Positions 36,127 through 44,087 of a stretch of 64,000 nt of DNA are shown here, piece by piece (the first letter of the stretch is position 1; each line of letters starts with the position of its first letter). The stretch spans positions 43,669 through 107,668 of the forward strand of contig NZ_JH376595.1 in assembly GCF_000233955.1 (NCBI RefSeq), in the 5' to 3' direction. The stretch comes from Paraprevotella clara YIT 11840 (GTDB lineage: Bacteria; Bacteroidota; Bacteroidia; Bacteroidales; Bacteroidaceae). Under the pieces are notes generated by a model. It worked only from the letters and a program-made list of their open reading frames with translations. It was not told the DNA's origin and did not search any database. The position numbers were made by a program, and so were the translations under genes.

Positions 36127-37320
36127 ATGTTGAATTTGGATGATTTTTACAGGGCAAGATATGTCTTGAGTAATATGGTGCGCCGGACGGATTTGATTTA
36201 TGCACCCAAAATCAATCAGGAAAGTGAGATTTACCTGAAACCCGAAAATTTGCAGGTGACCGGCTCTTTCAAGCTGAGGGGAGCTTGTTATAAGATATCG
36301 CAGTTGGGCGATGAGGAGAAGGCCAAGGGCGTGATTGCCTGTTCGGCTGGGAACCATGCTCAGGGAGTGGCGCTCGGGGCCGCCAAATACGGTATTAAAT
36401 CTTTGATCTGCTTACCCGAAGGGGCACCGATCAGCAAGGTGGAGGCCACACGTCGGTTGGGAGCCGACATTTGTTTGGTACCCGGCGTGTACGATGACGC
36501 CTACCGTAAGGCTTTGGAACTGCGTGATGAATTCGGGTACACCTTCATACATCCTTTCGACGACGAGAGGGTGATAGCCGGACAAGGAACGATCGGTTTG
36601 GAGCTGATTGAACAGTTGCCGGACGTGGATACGGTGATTGTGCCGATAGGAGGCGGAGGGTTGGCCAGTGGGATCGCCTTTGCCATCAAGACTTTGAATC
36701 CGAAAATAAAGGTGTATGGCGTGCAGGCCTGTGGGGCGCCCGGCATGTTGCAGAGCCTTGAGCACCAGAAGATAGAATGCCTGGACGCTGTGTCTACGAT
36801 TGCTGACGGGATAGCGGTGAAAGAGCCGGGGGAACTTACTTACCGGACGTGCAAACAGTATCTCGACGGGGTCGTGACGGTGACGGAAGATGAGATATGT
36901 GCCGCGATTCTGGCTTTGATAGAACAGCATAAACTGATTGCGGAAGGAGCCGGAGCCGTCAGCGTGGCTGCCGCCATGTTCAACAAGGTGCCCGTAAAAG
37001 GGTGCAAGACCGTTTGTGTAGTGAGCGGCGGAAATATCGACGTGACGATATTGAGCCGCGTGATCAACCGCGGGCTTTCCAAAAGCGGGCGGATATACAC
37101 CTTTTGCGTGGAACTGGACGATAAACCGGGGCAGTTGTTTGTGGTCAGTCAGATTGCCGCGTCGGTGGGGGCGAATATCATCAGCGTGTATCATGAGCGG
37201 AATGATGATACGTCCAACGTCACGGCCTGTTGGTTGCGTGTCCAGGTGGAAACCCGTAATGCGGAACATGTACAGGAACTCCAGCTTGCATTGAAAAATG
37301 CAGGTTTAAAACTAATATAA
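36127..37320 (+). CDS. ilvA: Threonine ammonia-lyase
   Basis: PLP-dependent deamination of threonine to 2-oxobutanoate and ammonia, entry to isoleucine synthesis or threonine breakdown. 397 residues: a fold-type II PLP domain with Lys49 in GSFKLRGA, the phosphate-binding IGGGGLASG, and a single C-terminal ACT-like domain (about 325-397, ending LKNAGLKLI). The short form with one ACT domain fits a TdcB/IlvA hybrid. It lies 15 bases upstream of ridA, which deals with its enamine product. Confidence 0.95.
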   Translation: MLNLDDFYRARYVLSNMVRRTDLIYAPKINQESEIYLKPENLQVTGSFKLRGACYKISQLGDEEKAKGVIACSAGNHAQGVALGAAKYGIKSLICLPEGAPISKVEATRRLGADICLVPGVYDDAYRKALELRDEFGYTFIHPFDDERVIAGQGTIGLELIEQLPDVDTVIVPIGGGGLASGIAFAIKTLNPKIKVYGVQACGAPGMLQSLEHQKIECLDAVSTIADGIAVKEPGELTYRTCKQYLDGVVTVTEDEICAAILALIEQHKLIAEGAGAVSVAAAMFNKVPVKGCKTVCVVSGGNIDVTILSRVINRGLSKSGRIYTFCVELDDKPGQLFVVSQIAASVGANIISVYHERNDDTSNVTACWLRVQVETRNAEHVQELQLALKNAGLKLI

Positions 37321-37335
37321 ATAAAAAAAGATTTT

Positions 37336-37710
37336 ATGAAAGCTTTACACACGAAATCGGCACCTGCTGCCATCGGCCCTTACAGTCAGGCCATTGAAGT
37401 GAATGGATTTGTTTTTGCTTCCGGCCAGATACCTATTGATCCGGCTACCGGGGAATTTGTCGAAGGCGGTATCAAAGAGCAGACCCGTCAGGCGTTGACG
37501 AATGCCGCCCATATCATGGCGGAAGCCGGCATCGACTTGTCGCATGTGGTCAAGACTACGGTCTTTTTGGCAGATATGGCAGATTTTGCCGCTATGAACG
37601 AAGTATATTCCACTTTCTTTAAAGAACCTTTTCCTGCACGTTCGGCAGTTGCCGTAAAGACATTGCCTAAAGGTGCGTTGGTGGAAGTGGAATGCGTGGC
37701 CGTCAAATAA
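37336..37710 (+). CDS. ridA: RidA family enamine/imine deaminase
   Basis: 124-residue trimeric hydrolase that speeds the release of ammonia from 2-aminoacrylate and 2-aminocrotonate. Family signatures are GPYSQAIEVNGFVFASGQIP (16-35) and ARSAVAVKTLPKGALVEVEC near the C-terminus, which carries the catalytic Arg. It follows ilvA by 15 bases, a direct functional pairing since threonine dehydratase makes these reactive intermediates. Confidence 0.97.
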   Translation: MKALHTKSAPAAIGPYSQAIEVNGFVFASGQIPIDPATGEFVEGGIKEQTRQALTNAAHIMAEAGIDLSHVVKTTVFLADMADFAAMNEVYSTFFKEPFPARSAVAVKTLPKGALVEVECVAVK

Positions 37711-37729
37711 GGCTGGCTACTCATTACAA

Positions 37730-37781
37730 CCGGGAAACTTTCTAATAATGATCGTAATGTGTGATTTCGGGAGTTTCCCGG
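37730..37781. terminator. Probable bidirectional terminator after ridA
   Basis: CCGGGAAACT (37730-37739) and its exact complement (37772-37781) around a 32-base loop, between convergent genes; T-rich sequence follows. It overlaps the stop of the small Cys-containing gene. Confidence 0.5.
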
Positions 37782-37942
37782 CTTGTATTTTCTTCGAAGC
37801 GGCTGCACAGCCGTTTGGCTTCGGCCACGTAGCGTTCGCCGGTCCAGTTGCATTCACAGATAATGGGGTTTTTCATCCATTGCATGTATTTGCCGTGCTT
37901 ACAGTTGTAGCACTTTACCATTTTGTCTTTATTGCCAGCCAT
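37742..37942 (-). CDS. Small cysteine-containing hypothetical protein
   Basis: 66 residues with four or five cysteines arranged CYNC, CEC and a later LC (KCYNCKHG, IICECNWTG), reminiscent of a zinc ribbon or small metal site. No signal peptide. It ends in a His/Tyr-rich tail (THYDHY). It starts 9 bases after the lipoprotein stop, so the two are probably cotranscribed. I do not recognise the family. Confidence 0.6.
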   Translation of the reverse strand: MAGNKDKMVKCYNCKHGKYMQWMKNPIICECNWTGERYVAEAKRLCSRFEENTSRETPEITHYDHY

Positions 37943-37951
37943 AATACTCTT

Positions 37952-38569
37952 TTATGATATGCGATGGAACTTCTCGGGAATATTCTTGCGATTGCTTTGC
38001 AGCACTAAGGAGTCTGGTGTCAGTTTCAAAATATCCAGTGTGTCGTTTCTCGTTTCCGCTCCGTGTACGCCTTCGCTTTCCCGTAACAGAATTAATTTGC
38101 AGTTGTACAGACTCCATTGGTTGTACTTATATGAGCCGGTGGCTAAAGACCGGGCTTTACCGTTCATCTCCAATTGGAATCCGTGTTGTTTGTCAGTGTC
38201 CGATTGCCATTTCCTTTGGGCGAGTTGGTTGATGTTCAGGGCCACGTTTACACTTTGGTTGTCATCGCACGTCGTAATGGCATATTGGTCGGTGTAGTTC
38301 GCTATTTCGCCCAATATACGTCCCGGTTCCCCTGTTTTTTCGTTGGTTTTGTTTAACGCCAGTGTGTCGCCGTCGTCGGTAATAAGCTCAAGACTGCTCA
38401 TTCCCGTGCCTTCTCCCAAATGACCGTAGAAAGCCGTGTCGGGCGGATAAACCGTCACAGAATCATTCTCCTCCATATAGTCTTTGCTTTGTTGCCCACC
38501 GGTACATCCCGCCAAGAGACTTGCAGCGACTGCCATTGAAAGCAGGGGGTATATCAGACCTTTTCTCAT
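37952..38569 (-). CDS. Hypothetical lipoprotein
   Basis: 205 residues with a classic lipobox (SLLAGC, Cys near residue 22) and a beta-rich mature part. It contains two similar-sounding segments (TLALNKTNEKTGEPGRILGEIANY and a later KLILLRESEGVHGAETRNDTLDIL), compatible with a small lipocalin-like barrel, but the family is not recognised. Promoter -7 box at 38602-38609. Followed by the Cys-containing small gene. Confidence 0.75.
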   Translation of the reverse strand: MRKGLIYPLLSMAVAASLLAGCTGGQQSKDYMEENDSVTVYPPDTAFYGHLGEGTGMSSLELITDDGDTLALNKTNEKTGEPGRILGEIANYTDQYAITTCDDNQSVNVALNINQLAQRKWQSDTDKQHGFQLEMNGKARSLATGSYKYNQWSLYNCKLILLRESEGVHGAETRNDTLDILKLTPDSLVLQSNRKNIPEKFHRIS

Positions 38570-38601
38570 GTGTTTTATGCTTATTTGTGAATACTGACTT
38601 A

Positions 38602-38609
38602 CAAATATA
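38602..38609 (-). promoter_or_regulatory. -7 box TATATTTG of the lipoprotein gene
   Basis: Exact consensus on the minus strand, 32 bases before the ATG at 38569. Confidence 0.6.
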
Positions 38610-38672
38610 CTAATTATTCAAAAAAGACCGGTCTTATTCTTGTTTTATTTATCGTATTCGACATTTCTTCGC

Positions 38673-38680
38673 TATTTTTG
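38673..38680 (+). promoter_or_regulatory. -7 box TATTTTTG of the YugP/antiporter operon
   Basis: Exact consensus, 58 bases before the ATG at 38739; divergent from the lipoprotein promoter 63 bases away. Confidence 0.6.
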
Positions 38681-38738
38681 CGTGCGTTGGCATGATGTTT
38701 GAAGCGTTGTTTTTACAAAACCATTTAATAAATATAAT

Positions 38739-39413
38739 ATGTATTGGATTCTTTTTATCGGTATTGCCTTGGCCAGTTGGTTGGTACAGGCTAATTTGAA
38801 GAACAAGTTCGAAAAGTATTCGAAAATTCCTATCGACGGAGGATTGACCGGACGTGATATCGCCGTGAAGATGTTGCATGACAACGGGATATATGACGTG
38901 GAAGTGGTAAGTACGTCGGGGTCGCTGACCGATCACTACAATCCGGCCAACAAGACGGTCAATTTGAGTGAGGATGTGTACGATACGTGTAGTGTGGCAG
39001 CGGCAGCCGTAGCTGCACACGAATGCGGCCACGCCGTGCAGCACGCCCATGCTTATGCTCCGTTGAAGATGAGGAGTAGTCTGGTGCCGGTCATTTCTTT
39101 TGCTTCCAATTGGATGATGTGGGTATTGCTCATCGGGATGTTTACGCTGAATGTGTTCCCTCAAATCATGTTGTTCGGAATCATCTTGTTCGCTGCCACG
39201 ACCTTGTTCAGCTTTATTACCTTGCCGGTAGAAATCGATGCAAGCCGGCGTGCCGTCAAATGGCTGAGCGAGGCTGGTGTGACGAATAACCGGAATTATG
39301 GGGCTGCCGTATCGGCTCTCCGTTCTGCCGCGTATACTTATGTCGTAGCGGCTTTAGGTTCTTTGGCTACCTTATTATATTATGTCATGATCTTCCTCGG
39401 TCGTCGGGACTAA
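38739..39413 (+). CDS. YugP-type zinc metallopeptidase
   Basis: 224-residue membrane protease of the Zn_peptidase_2 (YugP) family. An N-terminal membrane helix is followed by the zinc motif HECGH (94-98) in AVAAHECGHAVQHA, two central membrane helices (about 110-155), and a C-terminal helix. EIDASRRAVKWL carries the likely third zinc ligand. Substrate unknown. It lies 12 bases before the antiporter gene, probably one operon. Confidence 0.9.
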   Translation: MYWILFIGIALASWLVQANLKNKFEKYSKIPIDGGLTGRDIAVKMLHDNGIYDVEVVSTSGSLTDHYNPANKTVNLSEDVYDTCSVAAAAVAAHECGHAVQHAHAYAPLKMRSSLVPVISFASNWMMWVLLIGMFTLNVFPQIMLFGIILFAATTLFSFITLPVEIDASRRAVKWLSEAGVTNNRNYGAAVSALRSAAYTYVVAALGSLATLLYYVMIFLGRRD

Positions 39414-39425
39414 AAAGCCGAGGGT

Positions 39426-40394
39426 ATGTTTTTAACAGTGGTATTACTTGTAGTCGGTATCGCGCTTGTATTGCTCGGTGCCGACAAGTTGACGGACGGG
39501 GCGACCGGTTTGGCGCGGCGGTTCAACGTGACTGAAATGGTGATAGGCTTGACGGTAGTGGCCTTTGGGACGTCGTTGCCGGAGTTTGTGACCAGTTTTA
39601 TGTCGGCGTTGAAAGGAAGCAGTGAGATTTCTATCGGTAATATAGTGGGAAGCAACACATTTAATGTATTGATGATTGTGGGGTGTTCGGCTTTGGTCAG
39701 TCCCATTGTCATTAGCAAGTCTACTATTCACAAAGACATTCCGTTTGCTATTTTAGCCACGTTGTCCCTTATCGTCGTATCATTGGATGCGGTGTTGGAC
39801 GGCGGACAATTTGAGAATCTGATTTCGCGTACCGACGGATTGATGCTGTTAGGTCTCTTTGCCGTATTTATGTTCTATACGTTTTCCATCGCCCGTAACA
39901 AAGACGGTGCGGGCGAGCAGCCGCAGGCCTTGCAAATAGCTCCGATGTCCTACGGTCGTATATTCCTTTATGTCATATTGGGATTGGCCGGTCTTGTGTT
40001 CGGAGGAAACTTATTTGTGGATGCGGCTACAGAGATTGCGCTCAGTATGGGAGTAAGCGAAACGGTAGTGGGTTTGACTTTGGTGGCTGCCGGAACGTCG
40101 CTACCGGAACTTGCCACTTCTATCGTGGCAGCCAGAAAGGGAAGTTCCGCCATTGCAATAGGGAATGTTGTGGGAAGCAATATCTTCAATATTTTCTTTG
40201 TGATGGGCTTTTGTGCGACCGTATCTCCGATGCCTGTGGGGAGTATTTCGTATTTCGATTTAGGGCTTATGCTTTTAAGTGTCCTGATTCTCTGGTGTTT
40301 CTCTTACACAAAACGGACGATTGAGCGTTGGGAAGGTGGAGTCATGGTGGCAGTTTATTTGGTTTATCTTGCTTATCTGATTCATCAGGCATAG
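39426..40394 (+). CDS. Calcium/sodium antiporter (CaCA family, YrbG-like)
   Basis: 322-residue inner membrane cation exchanger with ten or so membrane segments in two inverted halves. Both alpha repeats are intact: GTSLPEF...GNIVGSNTFN (48-80) and a second GTSLPEL...GNVVGSNIFN near residue 220-253, containing the ion-coordinating acidic residues. YrbG homologues exchange calcium (or other cations) for sodium or protons; the ion is not certain. Confidence 0.95.
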   Translation: MFLTVVLLVVGIALVLLGADKLTDGATGLARRFNVTEMVIGLTVVAFGTSLPEFVTSFMSALKGSSEISIGNIVGSNTFNVLMIVGCSALVSPIVISKSTIHKDIPFAILATLSLIVVSLDAVLDGGQFENLISRTDGLMLLGLFAVFMFYTFSIARNKDGAGEQPQALQIAPMSYGRIFLYVILGLAGLVFGGNLFVDAATEIALSMGVSETVVGLTLVAAGTSLPELATSIVAARKGSSAIAIGNVVGSNIFNIFFVMGFCATVSPMPVGSISYFDLGLMLLSVLILWCFSYTKRTIERWEGGVMVAVYLVYLAYLIHQA

Positions 40395-40445
40395 AGGAAA
40401 GAAGAAACTTTTGTGAGTTTTATTGGAAAAAAGTGCTCCAAAGGC

Positions 40446-40476
40446 TTGCAAGTTTAAATAAAAGAAGCTACCTTTG
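40446..40476 (+). promoter_or_regulatory. Promoter of the tRNA pair
   Basis: TTGC from 40446, about 20 bp, then TACCTTTG at 40469-40476, 54 bases upstream of tRNA-Ser. Confidence 0.7.
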
Positions 40477-40529
40477 CATCGCAATTGAGGAAAACACCTG
40501 CTGAAAGGTAGGGAAATCCGAGGAAGCAA

Positions 40530-40616
40530 GGAAGTTTGGGTGAGTGGCTGAAACCACCAGTTTGCTAAACTGACGTGCGGGTTACCGTACCGGGGGTTCG
40601 AATCCCCCAGCTTCCG
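40530..40616 (+). tRNA. tRNA-Ser (anticodon GCT)
   Basis: 87 bases with a 7-bp acceptor stem (GGAAGTT with AGCTTCC, one G-T), anticodon GCT at 40564-40566, a long serine-type variable arm and T-loop GGTTCGAATCC. No CCA is encoded. Reads AGC and AGU. The bottom anticodon-stem pair is a C-A mismatch. Confidence 0.95.
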
Positions 40617-40622
40617 CTCCAA

Positions 40623-40694
40623 GGCGTCTTCGTCTAGCGGCTAGGACACATGCCTCTCACGCATGCAACACGGGTTCGATTCCCGTAGACGCTA
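40623..40694 (+). tRNA. tRNA-Glu (anticodon CTC)
   Basis: 72 bases, acceptor GGCGTCT with AGACGCT, anticodon stem CATGC/GCATG and anticodon CTC at 40656-40658, T-loop GGTTCGATTCC. It follows tRNA-Ser by 6 bases, so both come from one precursor. Reads GAG. Confidence 0.95.
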
Positions 40695-40709
40695 CAAATT
40701 GAAAATCAA

Positions 40710-40742
40710 GCGGTTATCTATAAGGATAGTCGCTTTTTTTAT
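40710..40742 (+). terminator. Terminator of the tRNA operon
   Basis: Nine-pair stem GCGGTTATC/GATAGTCGC (two wobbles) followed by seven T. Confidence 0.85.
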
Positions 40743-40802
40743 TTGTTTTTTCTGTTCAAGTAAGAATAAGAGTGCGGATTGTACGGTTTATAAAAACAAA
40801 AA

Positions 40803-40920
40803 CAAGTCCCTATACTCACGTACGAGGACTTGCCAAATACCTTTCTAATACCTTTAAACTAAAGTTCTATAATTAGAACAGTACAAAGATAGTCAAATAC
40901 TTTGTGATATACCTCTTTCA
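40803..40920. repeat. Iterated short repeats beside tRNA-Glu
   Basis: AATACCTTT occurs twice in direct orientation 11 bases apart (40836-40844, 40847-40855), with looser copies AATACTTT (from 40896) and ATACCTCTTT (from 40909). CAAGTCC/GGACTTG (40803-40809, 40826-40832) and GTTCTA/TAGAAC (40864-40869, 40874-40879) are inverted pairs. The arrangement resembles integrase arm sites, but no integrase gene is present. Confidence 0.4.
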
Positions 40921-40966
40921 TAAACTCTTTTTATGTTATTTTGTTGTTGTGCAAACAATCGGTCGG

Positions 40967-41962
40967 TTATGAGGCATGTCCTGCATGGCGTAATTGAAAA
41001 AGGCGAAACATGTTGCTGAGGACAACGGCACATGATGGTTTAAAAGTACACCAACGTACGATGGTGTAAGGGAAAGAGTAGAAACGTGGTGTAAGGGGGT
41101 ACAGTCCCGTCCGTTTCATGTTTCCCAATGTTTCGAGCAGGAAAGCCGTGTCCGGGCTGTCGCCTAACAGTGTGTACACCATGGACATGCGCAACATATC
41201 AATTCGCCTGTTCAAAGCTATGGCGGCATTACCTTCCATTTGTCGGCCTTTGTCTGTGAGGCAAAGAATGATATGCTGCAAATCGGAATAACGTTTTTTT
41301 ATAATTTTCCTGTCAGGATGGTGTATAATCGAGTATTGTCGCTGAAAGTAGGCATAAGCCGGTAGGTTGGTTATGATGACATGCCGTGCCTTTAGGAATA
41401 GAAGTGGGGTGAACTCTTCGTCTTCATGGTAAATTCCGGATGTGAACCTCAGGCCGTCGAGTACAGACTTTTTGAATACATACCCCCAGGCACAACCGTG
41501 TAAATTGTGTTTGAGCATGAAATCAGTTCCACTTCCTTGAAAGACTGTTTGCCAAGCCGGGACATTCGTATCCCATAATCCCGTATGATAGACTTTTTTA
41601 AACTCGAATGATAAAAGATCCGGATGTTTTTCTCCTAAAACATCCAAAATCTGGGAAAAAGCTTTTTGGAAAAGAAAATCATCCGCATCTAAAAATTGAA
41701 TATATTCCTTTTGAGCCATTTCCATGCCCGTATTCCTTGCCCCTCCTAATCCTAAGTTAGGCTGGACATGGTAGTGGATACGCGGGTCGTCCAGTGAACC
41801 GAGGTAGTCTTCCGCTTCGTGTCCGGGCGTACCGTCGTTTATGACCCAAACTTCCCAATCGGCCTTTTGTCCCAAGCGCAAGATACTTGTTATGGCGCGG
41901 GCAAGTAGCGGAAGCTCTACCTTGTAATAAGGGATAATGAAGCTGATTGACGGTTTGTTCAT
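40967..41962 (-). CDS. Family 2 glycosyltransferase
   Basis: 331-residue GT-A enzyme: SFIIPYYKVELPLL at the N-terminus, WVINDGTPG for nucleotide-sugar binding and DADD (92-95) as the metal-binding DxD-type motif in IQFLDADDFLF. It transfers an unknown sugar onto a surface polysaccharide. Its start overlaps the preceding gene's stop by 4 bases, so translation is coupled. It is the last gene of a three-transferase operon. Confidence 0.92.
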   Translation of the reverse strand: MNKPSISFIIPYYKVELPLLARAITSILRLGQKADWEVWVINDGTPGHEAEDYLGSLDDPRIHYHVQPNLGLGGARNTGMEMAQKEYIQFLDADDFLFQKAFSQILDVLGEKHPDLLSFEFKKVYHTGLWDTNVPAWQTVFQGSGTDFMLKHNLHGCAWGYVFKKSVLDGLRFTSGIYHEDEEFTPLLFLKARHVIITNLPAYAYFQRQYSIIHHPDRKIIKKRYSDLQHIILCLTDKGRQMEGNAAIALNRRIDMLRMSMVYTLLGDSPDTAFLLETLGNMKRTGLYPLTPRFYSFPYTIVRWCTFKPSCAVVLSNMFRLFQLRHAGHAS

Positions 41963-42897
41963 CGTTTGAGTACTTTACGGGTTCGTGCTACAATGCCGCA
42001 ATAGCGGTTGCCGCTCAGTGCCTTCAGTATAGCTTTGATGCGGTAGTTCAGCGGGCGACGGGCAAACAAGGCGCGGCGCAATGGTATTTTGCGTTCGGGG
42101 ATGCACAGGGAACCACCGAATTGTATTCGTATGATCTGATGGTCGCACAAATGTAAGTAAGCATCGTCCAAATCCTTGTCGTTAAGGTTTGTATTGTCGG
42201 ACAATGTGCGATATAGCGTGAGGTTGGCCTGGAGAAGGTCATTGATGCCCTTGTCACAGAAGGTGTTGGAGATAGAGCCTTGTCGACTGCAATAATAATA
42301 TAGCCCTTTGTCCGAACGCAGGATGTATCGTGCTTGGCGCAATACGGCCGGGATGGTGAAGACATCTTCATACCATCTGCCTTCCGGGAAGCGGAGAGAC
42401 TTCCACAACGAGCGTTTATAGATTTTGTTCCAAGCATAACTATGTATGTAGCCTTTGCGGTGTGCCCATCCGGTGTAATCCGTGATTTCGCATGTTCCGG
42501 GCGTATAACGGTAGGCTTTTGCCGTGCCGTGGTAGACGCATACGGGATATTCCAGGACATCCGCTTCGGGGTGCAAGGCCAGCAATTCCATATTGGCTTG
42601 CAATGTATGCGGGGAGATATAATCGTCGGAATCGACGAATGTGACATATTCTCCGCGCGCCTCGTCCAGTCCTCTGTTGCGCGCCGCGCTCAGTCCACGG
42701 TTTTCAGGGCAATGGATGACACGGAACCGTCCGTCTTTCCGTACCCATGCGTCACAAAGCGCTCCGCTTCTGTCCGGCGAACCATCGTCCACGAGGATGA
42801 CTTCGTAGTCCTCCACGTTTTGCCGTGCTATGCTTTTCAGGCAGAAGTCAAGGTAGGCTTCCACCTTATATACAGGGATGATGATGGTGAGTTTCAT
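41959..42897 (-). CDS. Family 2 glycosyltransferase
   Basis: 312-residue GT-A enzyme with LTIIIPVYKVEAYLDFCL, DDGS (37-40), SAARNRGLDEARGEY and DSDD (89-92). The C-terminal third is basic and helical, probably membrane-associated. It sits between the GT4-like gene (25-base gap) and a second GT2 (4-base overlap). Donor and acceptor unknown. Confidence 0.93.
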   Translation of the reverse strand: MKLTIIIPVYKVEAYLDFCLKSIARQNVEDYEVILVDDGSPDRSGALCDAWVRKDGRFRVIHCPENRGLSAARNRGLDEARGEYVTFVDSDDYISPHTLQANMELLALHPEADVLEYPVCVYHGTAKAYRYTPGTCEITDYTGWAHRKGYIHSYAWNKIYKRSLWKSLRFPEGRWYEDVFTIPAVLRQARYILRSDKGLYYYCSRQGSISNTFCDKGINDLLQANLTLYRTLSDNTNLNDKDLDDAYLHLCDHQIIRIQFGGSLCIPERKIPLRRALFARRPLNYRIKAILKALSGNRYCGIVARTRKVLKR

Positions 42898-42922
42898 GCT
42901 TCGTTTTTAAGGCTTCAATGTT

Positions 42923-44026
42923 TTAAGTTCTACTCTTCCAAAATGCGACATATCGTTCCGCTACTTTCCGGTGGTCGTGATGGCGACGGACGTATTGTAT
43001 GCTTTCTGCAGACAGTCGGGCGATGTCCTCAGGATGTTGTATAAGCTCTTCCAGTTTGGCGTACACGTCATCAAAAGAAGGGAATACGTTGACGATAGGC
43101 CGCAGCTCTTTTTCCCCCAGGATGTCGTAATTTTCCTCTTCGCCCCCTCCTACGACAACCAATCCCTTGGCCATGGCACACAAGGCATTCATGGCCGGCG
43201 TGTAGGAATAAAGCTGGTCCAGTAACACATCGCTGTGGTCCATCATCCGGTTGTATTGTGCGAAGGGAACGGACTCCGCTTTCACGATTTCTATCCGGTC
43301 GGGGTAACGTGTGGCTAATTTTACCAATGCCTTGTACATGATGTCTGTCCCCTTGTAAGCATCCCGTTTGCGTTGTATGCCGATGAAAAAACGCGTCCGT
43401 TCCGTTTCGGGATGGGGGATGCGCGGCGTGACTTCCGACAAGTCGATGGGGAAGGGGATAAATTGCGTTTTTTCCGGAAAATGCGGTCGGTAACAAGCGT
43501 CGTATTCGTAGAGACCGCTGACTATGCCATCGCAGTCGCCGGCTATGAAACGGTTCAGTTCTCCTTTAGGGCCGTTGAGCCATTCGGCTATGAAACGGTC
43601 GTTGTCGGGATTCATTCGGACTTCCGTCCCGATGTTGAAGTCAGAGTAACGATACGTCTGGCAGTCCAGTCCTGCCTTTACCCAGTAATAGTCCATGCCG
43701 AATGCCCCGAGAAATACTTTCCGGTTGTGGCGGCGCAGGAAACGGTAAATAGGTAACAGGCGTTCCGGACACAGTTCTAAAAAAACAGGATTGATGAGTT
43801 GCACCACATCATATCCCCTCATGAAAGGGAGAGCCCGAGCCACACGGAAAAGGAAATCCAACGTGTCCGTTTTTCCTGTAGACTTTCGATGCAGGTCAAT
43901 GTCACGCGGATAGTTTTTCCAACTGTCGCCGTCCGATGCTACCGTGACGGAATGCCCCAAGGCTCTCAACCCTTGAGCCAAGGTCCAATGCACGTTACTA
44001 TATTCGCCAAGTAATAGGACTTTCAT
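42923..44026 (-). CDS. Glycosyltransferase, GT4-like (GT-B fold)
   Basis: 367 residues from the ATG at 44026 (MKVLLLGEYSNVHWTLAQGLRALGH). Two Rossmann-like halves: the N-terminal part keeps the G-rich start; the C-terminal part has FFIGIQRKRDAYKGTDIMYKAL and MDHSDVLLDQLYSYTPAMNALCAMAKG, the donor-sugar region of GT4-type enzymes. It is the first gene of the glycan operon. A TTG at 44041 is rejected because it overlaps the -7 box. Confidence 0.85.
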   Translation of the reverse strand: MKVLLLGEYSNVHWTLAQGLRALGHSVTVASDGDSWKNYPRDIDLHRKSTGKTDTLDFLFRVARALPFMRGYDVVQLINPVFLELCPERLLPIYRFLRRHNRKVFLGAFGMDYYWVKAGLDCQTYRYSDFNIGTEVRMNPDNDRFIAEWLNGPKGELNRFIAGDCDGIVSGLYEYDACYRPHFPEKTQFIPFPIDLSEVTPRIPHPETERTRFFIGIQRKRDAYKGTDIMYKALVKLATRYPDRIEIVKAESVPFAQYNRMMDHSDVLLDQLYSYTPAMNALCAMAKGLVVVGGGEEENYDILGEKELRPIVNVFPSFDDVYAKLEELIQHPEDIARLSAESIQYVRRHHDHRKVAERYVAFWKSRT

Positions 44027-44036
44027 GATATTTTTA

Positions 44037-44078
44037 GACAAAGATACAGAAAATAAATGGAAATGCCGTATCTTTGTC
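44037..44078. promoter_or_regulatory. Mirror-image divergent promoters
   Basis: GACAAAGATAC (44037-44047) and its exact complement GTATCTTTGTC (44068-44078) carry -7 boxes for both directions: TATCTTTG minus at 44046-44039 and plus at 44069-44076. They face away from each other with 22 bp between the two boxes, so each -33 region overlaps the opposite -7. Confidence 0.7.
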
Positions 44079-44087
44079 TCCCATATT

